From Candidatus Polarisedimenticolaceae bacterium (GTDB lineage: Bacteria > Pseudomonadota > Gammaproteobacteria > Chromatiales > Chromatiaceae): DNA of 64,000 bases. The translations under genes were made by a program, and so were the position numbers. Positions 25,927-33,904 of the stretch are shown one piece after another. The stretch is taken from NCBI GenBank assembly GCA_021647945.1, contig JAKITT010000004.1:1-64000 (forward strand), in the 5' to 3' direction. Below the pieces are notes generated by a model. It saw only the letters and a program-made list of their open reading frames with translations, was not told where the DNA came from and made no database searches. Each line of letters starts with the position of its first letter. The stretch's first letter is position 1.

Positions 25927-25932
25927 TTTATA
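25927..25932 (-). promoter_or_regulatory. -10 element of the candidate small RNA
   Basis: TATAAA on the minus strand; the start would be near 25920. The -35 region is poor, as expected for an activator-dependent promoter. Confidence 0.4.
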
Positions 25933-25959
25933 GGGGGCAGTGTGTAGGACTTTTCCTGT

Positions 25960-25987
25960 TTCCTTGTAGGAAATTTCCTACAAGGAA
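25960..25987. promoter_or_regulatory. 28-bp perfect palindrome containing a GacA/UvrY/LetA-type box
   Basis: The whole 28 bases are self-complementary. The core TGTAGGAAATTTCCTACA (25965-25982) differs by one base per half from TGTAAG-N6-CTTACA, the GacA upstream activating sequence, and contains GAAATTTC as in LetA boxes. Its centre is about 54 bases upstream of the predicted start of the minus-strand small RNA. Confidence 0.55.
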
Positions 25988-26039
25988 GTAAAAGTGTGAC
26001 GTGGTTCACTTTGCCAGTAATTGATTTGATCAAAGCATG

Positions 26040-26073
26040 ACCCATCCCTTATGGGTGAGCATAAGGGATGGGT
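26040..26073. repeat. 14-bp perfect hairpin in the relA upstream region
   Basis: ACCCATCCCTTATG (26040-26053) pairs exactly with 26060-26073 with a six-base loop. No T-run is present. Its role is unknown; the rest of 25988-26200 shows nothing I can name. Confidence 0.5.
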
Positions 26074-26200
26074 GTGATTGCGTGCTAAATTGAGCGTTAC
26101 TCCAGAACTTTGGCTTGATCCCTCTCTTATGCATCTGAAACAATAGGCGCAGAGTATGCCGACAGATGGCGTGCTGGACTTGGACGCTAAGCAGCCTTTT

Positions 26201-26228
26201 TTGCGGGTTGTTGGTCGGTATATATAAT
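26201..26228 (+). promoter_or_regulatory. relA promoter
   Basis: TTGCGG (26201-26206), a 16-base spacer and a perfect TATAAT (26223-26228). The start near 26235 gives a leader of about 57 bases to relA. Confidence 0.6.
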
Positions 26229-26291
26229 CCCCCTTCTGCGTAGTAGGGGATTGCTGATGCAGGTTGATAAGCCTGTATTTGGAGTGGACGT

Positions 26292-28496
26292 TTGGTATCA
26301 ACAACGACAAATTTACCCACAGATAGTGAGTTGGATCAGCGCAATGTTGCCACTTGGTTAGACTCAATTACGCCTGACCAGGATCAGCAGACGTTGCGGC
26401 GGCTGAAGCTGGCGTGTGATCTCGCATTGCGAACTGAGGGTGGGCAGCTACTCGCTTCGGGAGAGACGCGGGTGCGCCATGCGCTCTCGGTGGCGGATAT
26501 TCTGGCCGGCCTCAAGCTTGACTACGAAACACTGGTGGCAGCCATCCTAAATGGTGTGTTGGCACATCATGAGGTGAGCCTTGATGATATCTCGCATGAC
26601 TTTGGTAAAACCACCGCGCGCATGTTGGATGATCTGCAACGGATTAGCCTGTTGGCCGGTTTCCGGCAAGATGTTGAGATTGATGATGAGGTAAAACAGG
26701 CGGAGAACCTGCGTCGCTTGATGTTGGGTATCGCCGAAGATGTGCGTGTTGTGTTGATTGTTGTTGCTGAGCGACTACATGTGATGCGCAACGCTCGTGC
26801 GCTGCCAGACCATATCCGCCGTCCCCTGGCAAAAGAGACCCAAGAGATCTATGCGCCGCTGGCCAATCGTCTTGGTATTTGGCAGATCAAATGGGAGCTG
26901 GAGGATCTTTCGCTGCGCTTTCTAGACCCCGATGCATACAAGGAGGTGGTGAGTCTCTTGGATGGTCGTCGCTCTGAGCGAGAGGCTTATATTACCCGTG
27001 TGATTACACTGCTCAATGAAAAATTTGATGAAGCGGGAATCAATGCCGAAATTACCGGCCGACCCAAACACATCTACAGCATTTGGGGGAAAATGCAGCG
27101 TAAAGGGGTCGGTTTCGAGGAGATTTTTGATCTACGTGCCGTGCGCGTATTGGTTGAAGATGTGGCCGACTGCTACACCGTTTTAGGTATTGTGCATGGC
27201 CTATGGCGCCATATTCCCGGTGAGTTTGATGACTATATTGCCACCCCGAAGAATAATATGTATCAGTCAATCCACACAGCTGTGATTGGCCCCGATGAGA
27301 AGACATTTGAGGTGCAGGTGCGCACCCACGATATGCACCATCACGCCGAGTTGGGTGTGGCCGCACACTGGCGATATAAAGAGAATAAACATCACGATGC
27401 TGATTTTGAGCGTCGGGTGGTCTGGATGCGTCACTGGTTGGAGTTTAAGGAGGATGACTCTGTTTTAGATGACTCTGTTGATGAGCTGAAGGGGGAGCTG
27501 GAGTCGAGCCTGATCTATGTCTTGACGCCAAAGGGCAAAGTGGTTGAACTGCCCGAGGGGGCGACCGCTCTCGATTTTGCCTATGCCGTACACACTGAAG
27601 TGGGGCATTGTTGTCGTGGTGCGCGAGTGAATGGGCAGATGGTGCAGCTGACAAAACCGTTGCGCAGTGGTGAAACTATTGAGGTGCTGACCTCGAAATC
27701 TGGTACACCCAGCCGTGATTGGCTCAGTTCCCATCTGAACTATCTAAAGACCCGTCGGGCGCGTAACCGGGTTCGCCAATGGTTTAAACAGCAGGATTAT
27801 GAGGTGCATCTTGACTCTGGGCGTAAGGGATTGGAGCGTGAAATAGTACGTCTTGGTATTAGTGATCGCCCTGATCTCGTCGCGTTGGCAGAGCGGTTCA
27901 ATTTCAAATCGGCCGATGACCTGCTGGCGGCTATTGGTCGAGGGGATATCTCATCACTCAAGATTGCGGCCGCAGGTGGTGGGGTTAAACAGGCGGTGCC
28001 AAAGAGGCGAGTGCCGCCCGCTGACGTGCGTCCCATATCGGGTAAGGGGGAGGTGATTGTGCAGGGGGTGAGTGATCTGATGACCCATGTGGCAGGCTGT
28101 TGTAAACCCGTCCCCTATGATCCAATTATCGGTTTTATTACGCGTGGTAGAGGCGTCACCGTACATCGGCGTGACTGTAGCAATGTCTCTGGCTCGGTGT
28201 TGGCTGAACCAGAGCGGCTTGTCGATGTGACTTGGGGGGCACACGCTTCTGACTCAAGCTATGCCGTGGATGTAAGAGTTTTAGCCAATGATCGACGGGG
28301 TTTGCTGAGTGAAATATCAGCGCTGTATACTGCTGAAAGGGTGGATGTTATGGGTGTTAATACGGCCTCCAATCCACTTAAAGAGACCGCCTCCATGATG
28401 TTTACCATCCAGGTGATCGATATCACTCAGCTGAGTCGAATCTTGAATAAGATTGCTCAGATTCCTGATGTCACTGAGGTAAAACGGCAGATTTAA
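26292..28496 (+). CDS. relA: GTP pyrophosphokinase RelA
   Basis: Makes (p)ppGpp on starved ribosomes. The 734 residues contain an N-terminal pseudo-hydrolase domain in which the HD pair is lost (ILNGVLAHHE instead of ILHDVIED), as in RelA rather than SpoT. The synthetase follows (GRPKHIYSIWGKMQRKG, FDLRAVRV, NNMYQSIHTAVIGP), then a TGS domain (YVLTPKGKVVELPEGATALD), zinc-finger region (HVAGCCKPVPYD) and C-terminal ACT domain. Start is TTG at 26292 after GGAGTGG. It stands alone, beside the candidate Csr-type RNA. Confidence 0.95.
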   Translation: MVSTTTNLPTDSELDQRNVATWLDSITPDQDQQTLRRLKLACDLALRTEGGQLLASGETRVRHALSVADILAGLKLDYETLVAAILNGVLAHHEVSLDDISHDFGKTTARMLDDLQRISLLAGFRQDVEIDDEVKQAENLRRLMLGIAEDVRVVLIVVAERLHVMRNARALPDHIRRPLAKETQEIYAPLANRLGIWQIKWELEDLSLRFLDPDAYKEVVSLLDGRRSEREAYITRVITLLNEKFDEAGINAEITGRPKHIYSIWGKMQRKGVGFEEIFDLRAVRVLVEDVADCYTVLGIVHGLWRHIPGEFDDYIATPKNNMYQSIHTAVIGPDEKTFEVQVRTHDMHHHAELGVAAHWRYKENKHHDADFERRVVWMRHWLEFKEDDSVLDDSVDELKGELESSLIYVLTPKGKVVELPEGATALDFAYAVHTEVGHCCRGARVNGQMVQLTKPLRSGETIEVLTSKSGTPSRDWLSSHLNYLKTRRARNRVRQWFKQQDYEVHLDSGRKGLEREIVRLGISDRPDLVALAERFNFKSADDLLAAIGRGDISSLKIAAAGGGVKQAVPKRRVPPADVRPISGKGEVIVQGVSDLMTHVAGCCKPVPYDPIIGFITRGRGVTVHRRDCSNVSGSVLAEPERLVDVTWGAHASDSSYAVDVRVLANDRRGLLSEISALYTAERVDVMGVNTASNPLKETASMMFTIQVIDITQLSRILNKIAQIPDVTEVKRQI

Positions 28497-28536
28497 GTGG
28501 AGCAACAGGTTCGCTGCTCCACCTTCTTAGTACATT

Positions 28537-30339
28537 TCAGTGCCCAACATAGAGTGCTTTGATCTCGGCCTCAAAACGTTCCATGATTTTTGCCCGGCGA
28601 GGTTTTAGTGTCGGCGTGATCAGGTTGTTCTCAACGCTCCAAGGGTCATCAAGAACTGCAATGCGGCGAACGGTTGCATAACCGGGAAAAGCGCGTAGCT
28701 GTCGGCTCACTCTTGCGAGTAGATGCTCTTGCAACATGGTGGCATCCAGTTGGCCGCTATGCTTGATAGTTAACTCCTTTAATACCTTCTCTTTCAGCTC
28801 AGGATTAAGTACTATCAGGGTAATGAGGTAGGGTTTGCCTTCACCGATCACTAATGACTGTTCAAAGATAGGGTCGAGCTGAATAGCGGTCTCCATATCG
28901 GCAGGCGGCACCTTCTCGCCATTGGAGAGGACGATGATCTCCTTTAGACGCCCTGTAATGTAGATGTGTTGGTTCTCGTCGACCCGTACTTTATCACCGG
29001 TATGCAGCCAACCATCGATATCGATAATCTCATCGGTGGCTTGCTGGTTGTTCCAGTATCCCAACATCACACTGGGGCTGCGCGATAGCAGTTCGTCATG
29101 TTCACCCACCTTTATCTCCACACCTGGAAGTGGAGGGCCGACGCTTGCGGGGATGTTGTCGCCAATAGGATTACAGGCGATGACAGGGCTGGTTTCGGTG
29201 AGTCCGTAACCTTGCACGATGGGGATGTCCAGGCCGATGAAAAAACGGGCAATATCGGGTGATAATGCTGCGCCGCCTGAGACGGCAAAACGGAGTCGCC
29301 CGCCCAGTTTCGCTTGCACTTTTTTGGCAACCAAATGTTCAAGAATAGACCAGAGTAGCCCACCGCTCGTACCCCCCGGGCGGTTCTGCTGGTGCAGAAA
29401 ACGTCGCCATCCGACATCAACGGTTTTGTTGAATAGCGCTTTTTTGAGTGCTGACTCCCCCTCCAATTTGGCCTGAATCTTGGCGTAGACGCGCTCAAAT
29501 ATACGCGGTACTGAGACCATGACGGTGGGTTTGATGGTGAGGAGGTCTTCACCCAGCAGCGGTATTGAACGGGCGTAGGCGACACAAGCCCCGGCCGACA
29601 TGGTCAGATAGTAGCCTGTTGTTCGTTCCAGGGTGTGAGAGAGCGGTAGAAAGGATAGAAATTGGTCATCAGGATAGATATCAATCGCCTTCAGACCTGC
29701 TTGAATGTTCCACAGCATATTGCGATGACTCAACATCACCCCTTTGGAGCGGCCCGTTGTTCCAGAGGTGTAGACGATGGAGGCGAGTGCGTTGGTATCG
29801 CTGGTGTTGATCTGGAATTCAGCGGGTTGCTTGCTCACCCAGGTGGCCGCCTGCACCACATGCTTGGGCAGCTTGCTCTCATCTAGCTGATCAACGACCA
29901 CTATTCGGATGAGATCAGCGAGAGGCCGGTCGATCTGTTGGATGATGCTCCACTGCTCCTGATCACCTATCAATAAGACGCGCACATTGGCATCTTCTAA
30001 GATGTAACCGATATTCTCGGCCCGATCATTAGTGTAGATCGGTACAGTGACCAGCCCCAGCCCCTGTGCAGCAATATCGAAGATGACCCACTCTTGACAG
30101 TTACGCAGCATCAGTGCGACGCGATCACCCGCTTTCAGCCCCTCTTTGCTCAGGCTGGATTGCCAGCGGTTGACCTCTTCAGCGATGGTCTGCCAACTGC
30201 TCTCCTCCCATATGCCGGTGGCAGGATTGCACTGGACATAGGCCACCTTGTCAGGTGTTCTTGCCACTCGTTCACGAAATAGGGCCGGGATGGTATCGGC
30301 TTGCTCAAGGGTGATGATATCGAGTTGTTTACCGGACAT
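28537..30339 (-). CDS. Long-chain fatty-acid--CoA ligase (AMP-forming)
   Basis: Activates fatty acids to acyl-CoA for the beta-oxidation genes just upstream on the same strand. The 600 residues hold the AMP-binding P-loop IVYTSGTTGRSKGVMLSHRN (about 190), VQGYGLTETSPV, DGWLHTGDKVRV and the hinge GRLKEIIVLSNGEKV. The layout is that of FadD15-like long-chain ligases with the C-terminal linker, not E. coli FadD. It is separated from fadJ by a 242-base gap carrying a CACAGAG inverted repeat, so it may have its own promoter. Confidence 0.92.
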   Translation of the reverse strand: MSGKQLDIITLEQADTIPALFRERVARTPDKVAYVQCNPATGIWEESSWQTIAEEVNRWQSSLSKEGLKAGDRVALMLRNCQEWVIFDIAAQGLGLVTVPIYTNDRAENIGYILEDANVRVLLIGDQEQWSIIQQIDRPLADLIRIVVVDQLDESKLPKHVVQAATWVSKQPAEFQINTSDTNALASIVYTSGTTGRSKGVMLSHRNMLWNIQAGLKAIDIYPDDQFLSFLPLSHTLERTTGYYLTMSAGACVAYARSIPLLGEDLLTIKPTVMVSVPRIFERVYAKIQAKLEGESALKKALFNKTVDVGWRRFLHQQNRPGGTSGGLLWSILEHLVAKKVQAKLGGRLRFAVSGGAALSPDIARFFIGLDIPIVQGYGLTETSPVIACNPIGDNIPASVGPPLPGVEIKVGEHDELLSRSPSVMLGYWNNQQATDEIIDIDGWLHTGDKVRVDENQHIYITGRLKEIIVLSNGEKVPPADMETAIQLDPIFEQSLVIGEGKPYLITLIVLNPELKEKVLKELTIKHSGQLDATMLQEHLLARVSRQLRAFPGYATVRRIAVLDDPWSVENNLITPTLKPRRAKIMERFEAEIKALYVGH

Positions 30340-30457
30340 AGTGATCTCTTGTTAGTTTAATTCGAATGGAGGTAAACCACCGGCTTTGCCGGTGAGGCTT
30401 GAAAAGACTCTGATGCTTCATTGTGCAGATGCCCTTGGCAACTGCCAACAAGAATAA

Positions 30458-30534
30458 ACCACAGAGAGCAGAGAGAACCTAAGATGATTAAGTCCCTCTT
30501 TTCTTTTCTCTGTGACCTCTGTGTTCTCTGTGGT
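30458..30534. repeat. CACAGAG-type inverted repeat
   Basis: ACCACAGAGAGCAGAGAG at the left is opposed by CTCTGTGTTCTCTGTGGT at the right. It is the same class as the sequences around the GxxExxY gene at 4574-5308 but holds no gene. The nearby CCACCGGCTTTGCCGGTG (about 30378-30395) is a separate short hairpin. Confidence 0.6.
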
Positions 30535-30581
30535 CATATCTGTATTTGCTGGTGAGTGGCTTTAGCCCTGGGTACTAACGG

Positions 30582-32603
30582 CTACTCCAGATCACTCCAG
30601 CCTGGATCCGCTTTAAAACGCGCACCATGTGCGCTATTCAGTGCCTCTAGGCGCTGTCTCATCTGGTTGACTCCGCTGTCACGAATATACTGCATTGGCC
30701 CGCCTCGAAAGGGGGCAAAACCGGTGCCGAAGATGACACCCGCATCAAGCAGATCGGCATCCTCTACCACCCCTTCACGCAGACAGGCGACCGCCTCATT
30801 GAGTAGCCTGAAGATCATCCGGTTGGTCAGATCTTCAGGGGCCTTGTAGTCACTGGGTATGGGCGTTTTGACCGCTTTGCCCTTTTGGTAACGGTAGAAA
30901 CCCCAGCCCGATTTAATGCCAAGGTTATTATCATCGACCTTCTTCTGCAAGATGGCCGGTACGGTCACATCCATTGTCTCAGAGAGTTTTTGTGCCACTG
31001 ATAGACAGATGTCGATACCGACACTATCTGCCAGCGCGATAGGCCCCATTGGCATGCCGAAACGTAGGGCGGCGCGGTCGATGGCCGGTGCGGGTACACC
31101 CTCCTCCAGCAGTGCCACCGCCTCCAGCAGATAGGGCATCAGAATGCGGTTAACCAGAAAGCCGGGGCTGCTGGTGACGGGCAGTGGCAGTCGGTTGATG
31201 GCCAGTGCAAATGCAGCGGCACGGTGGGTCTCATCGGGCGAGGTCTGTTTGCTGCTGACGATTTCGATCAACTGCATCTTGGCCACAGGATTAAAAAAGT
31301 GGATGCCGACTAGACGTTCAGGTTTTTTCAATATGGTAGCGATCTGCTCAAGTGGGATGCTGGATGTGTTGCTGGCCAATACCGCATCCGGTTTAGCGCG
31401 TGCTTCGATCTCTTTGAATAGTACCTGTTTGGCCTCAACACTCTCAAAGATCGCTTCGATGATGATATCGGCCTTCTCAATACCGTCCCCTTTATGATCC
31501 GGGATCAGCCGGTCACCTGCCGCTTGTATCAATGGGGTGCGTTTTAGCTTTTTACGGAACAGTGCATGGGCGCGTTGCATCGCCTTACTGAGATATTGTG
31601 CCTCACGATCTTGCAGGGTGACGCGCATACCGCGCAGTGCACACCAAGCGGCAATATCACCGCCCATGACGCCACCACCAATGACATGCACATGATGGGG
31701 TTTGAAATCACTCCCTTTGCCAAGCGACTTCATCCGCTCCTGTAGAAAGAAGACTCTGATCAGATTTTGTGCCGTGCTGCTGGTGAGCAGCTCAGCGACG
31801 CCACGCGCTTCACTCTTGTACAAGGCCGCTTTTGAGCCACCATGCAGCTTCCAGTGATCAAGTAGTTTGAAGGGGGCGGGGTAGTGCTCGCGGTTCACTC
31901 GCTTAGCGGTCTCTTTCTCCATATATCGGGCGAGCATACTACGCAGTGGGTTGTTGTTGAGTAGCCGCTGGCTGAACGAGGGCTGATGGGGTGGGGGTTG
32001 GCGAGTAATGAGGTCGATAGCCGCCTGCTTGAGGTGTCGCTCAGGGGCTATTTGATCAACAAGTCCGATCTTTTTGGCGGCGCGTCCGGTGAGTGCGCGG
32101 GAGTTGAGCATGTTCTGCATGGCGACCAACGGCCCGAGCAGTTCGATGCTGCGTACTGAACCACCAAAACCGGGGAAGATGCCGAGGCGCACCTCGGGAA
32201 AACTGAGCCGAGTCCCCTCATCGTCACGTGCGACTCGGTAGCGACAAGCGAGCGCCAGCTCAAGGCCGCCGCCCAGACAGTGGCCATGAATCAGTGCCAG
32301 TGTTGGGAAGGGGAGGTCTTCGATACGCTGAAATAGGCTATGTACGCCTTTGATGAACTGCTCAGTTTCATCGACATCGCTTCGTCCGACGAAACCTTTG
32401 ACATCGGCACCGGCGATGAACCCCGCCTTTTTATCGGAGATAAAAATGAGTCCGCGTGGTGCCGCTTTGTCGATCTCGCTAATCTCAGCCGCCAGTTCAT
32501 CAAGTGCTTCATTTGAAAAGACGTTGTTGCTGGAGTCGAGATGGTCAAAATGCAGCCATCCGATGCCATTGTCATCCAGTTTATATGACCAATGTTTGCT
32601 CAT
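30582..32603 (-). CDS. fadJ: Enoyl-CoA hydratase / 3-hydroxyacyl-CoA dehydrogenase (FadJ/FadB-like)
   Basis: Bifunctional beta-oxidation enzyme, 673 residues. The N-terminal crotonase domain has FISDKKAGFIAGADVKGF (oxyanion-hole region) and HGHCLGGGLELALACRYR. The dehydrogenase part has a Rossmann motif HVIGGGVMGGDIAAWCALRG (about 310) and GIHFFNPVAKMQLIEIV with the catalytic histidine. It is slightly shorter than E. coli FadB or FadJ (about 715-730). It overlaps the thiolase gene by four bases. FadJ rather than FadB is chosen because the partner is FadI-like. Confidence 0.9.
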   Translation of the reverse strand: MSKHWSYKLDDNGIGWLHFDHLDSSNNVFSNEALDELAAEISEIDKAAPRGLIFISDKKAGFIAGADVKGFVGRSDVDETEQFIKGVHSLFQRIEDLPFPTLALIHGHCLGGGLELALACRYRVARDDEGTRLSFPEVRLGIFPGFGGSVRSIELLGPLVAMQNMLNSRALTGRAAKKIGLVDQIAPERHLKQAAIDLITRQPPPHQPSFSQRLLNNNPLRSMLARYMEKETAKRVNREHYPAPFKLLDHWKLHGGSKAALYKSEARGVAELLTSSTAQNLIRVFFLQERMKSLGKGSDFKPHHVHVIGGGVMGGDIAAWCALRGMRVTLQDREAQYLSKAMQRAHALFRKKLKRTPLIQAAGDRLIPDHKGDGIEKADIIIEAIFESVEAKQVLFKEIEARAKPDAVLASNTSSIPLEQIATILKKPERLVGIHFFNPVAKMQLIEIVSSKQTSPDETHRAAAFALAINRLPLPVTSSPGFLVNRILMPYLLEAVALLEEGVPAPAIDRAALRFGMPMGPIALADSVGIDICLSVAQKLSETMDVTVPAILQKKVDDNNLGIKSGWGFYRYQKGKAVKTPIPSDYKAPEDLTNRMIFRLLNEAVACLREGVVEDADLLDAGVIFGTGFAPFRGGPMQYIRDSGVNQMRQRLEALNSAHGARFKADPGWSDLE

Positions 32604-33901
32604 GAGAGGTTCTCCAGCAGCATGGCACCACCCTGTCCACCGCCAATACAGAGGCTAGCGACACCATGTTTTTTGTTATTTCGTTGTAGCGTTTTTAGCA
32701 GATGTAGCAGGATGCGTGTGCCACTTGCGCCAACAGGGTGGCCGAGGCTGACGCCACCACCATCGACATTCAGCGTTTCAGATGGGATGGGGCTGTAGGC
32801 CTTTTTCAGCCCCAGCTCTTCACGACAGTAGTCCTTATCTTGCCAAGCGGCTTGGCATGCAAGCACTTGGGCGGCAAAGGCCTCATTGATCTCCCAGTAG
32901 TCGATATCCTCGCTACTCATCTGATTGCGTTGGAGTAGAGCTGACATGGCGTGTACCGGGCCTAAACCCATCTGTGCGGGATCGAGAGCAGACCATTGGC
33001 TATCTACCAGACGCCCTAAAGGTTGCAGCTTATACTTCTTCACCATCGGTGCTGACGCGAGCAGCAGCCATGCGGCACCGTCGGTGACTTGGGCGCTGTT
33101 ACCGGCCGTTACCATGCCGGTGGGTCGATCAAAGACAGGTTTTAGTTTGGCCAGCTTCTCAACACTGGAGTCAGCACGTAGGCCATCATCCTCTTCATAG
33201 AGTTTGCCGTTGCTGTCGAAGATCGCTTCAACCTCATCCAACCACCCCTGTTTAATGGCGTTACCTAGCCGTTGGTGGCTACTGACGGCAAATTGATCCA
33301 TCATTTCGCGGCTGATACCAAAGCGGTGGGCGATGATCTCTGCCGTCTGGCCCATCGATAGGCCGACAATGGGGTCACTCAAGCCGCGCAGTAGGGCGAT
33401 GATGATCTGGAAGTGGCCTGGGCGTAGTTTGGCCAGTTGGCTGGCGCGTTGGGAGAGGGTCTTGGCCCGACTCCAATCACCCAGCCAAGCGATCATGGTG
33501 TTGTTGAGTAGTACCGGATGGTGGCTCATTGCTTCAGTGCCACCGGCGAGTATCAGGTCAGCGCGGCCAGTGGCGATATTGAGTGCCGCGCTATCGACCG
33601 CCTGCATACCCGACGCGCAGTTGCGGTGTACCGTCCAGGCGGGAACCTTATGGCCGCAGCCGAGACGGAGTGCTGTGATGCGTGCGATGTTGGCCTCATC
33701 TGGCCCGGAGGAGACGCAGCCGAGAATCACCTCATCCAATGCATCGGGTTCAAAGGGTTGACGTGTCAGGAGTGGTCGTCCAGCAGCAACGGCCAAGTCT
33801 GAGGCGCGGAACGGCCCCGGCTTGCCCTGTGCCTTTAGAAATGGCGTACGACTACCGTCGACCAGATAGACCATACGGCCCTTCAGGTTGCTCTTACTCA
33901 T
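32600..33901 (-). CDS. fadI: 3-ketoacyl-CoA thiolase (FadI-like)
   Basis: Cleaves 3-ketoacyl-CoA to acetyl-CoA. The 433 residues show the nucleophile cysteine in VHRNCASGMQAVDSAA (about 90), the histidine-containing NEAFAAQVL and GHPVGASGTRI, and CIGGGQGGAM near the end. Length and the lead-in (VYLVDGSRTPFLKAQG) fit FadI. It starts three bases after fadE and overlaps fadJ, forming the core fadE-fadI-fadJ operon. Confidence 0.92.
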   Translation of the reverse strand: MSKSNLKGRMVYLVDGSRTPFLKAQGKPGPFRASDLAVAAGRPLLTRQPFEPDALDEVILGCVSSGPDEANIARITALRLGCGHKVPAWTVHRNCASGMQAVDSAALNIATGRADLILAGGTEAMSHHPVLLNNTMIAWLGDWSRAKTLSQRASQLAKLRPGHFQIIIALLRGLSDPIVGLSMGQTAEIIAHRFGISREMMDQFAVSSHQRLGNAIKQGWLDEVEAIFDSNGKLYEEDDGLRADSSVEKLAKLKPVFDRPTGMVTAGNSAQVTDGAAWLLLASAPMVKKYKLQPLGRLVDSQWSALDPAQMGLGPVHAMSALLQRNQMSSEDIDYWEINEAFAAQVLACQAAWQDKDYCREELGLKKAYSPIPSETLNVDGGGVSLGHPVGASGTRILLHLLKTLQRNNKKHGVASLCIGGGQGGAMLLENLS

Positions 33902-33904
33902 CCA

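Noticed and set aside
26021-26033. FNR-like site TTGAT-TTG-ATCAA
   Set aside because: The gap is three bases and not the four required for FNR boxes, and there is no gene at a fitting distance except relA far downstream.
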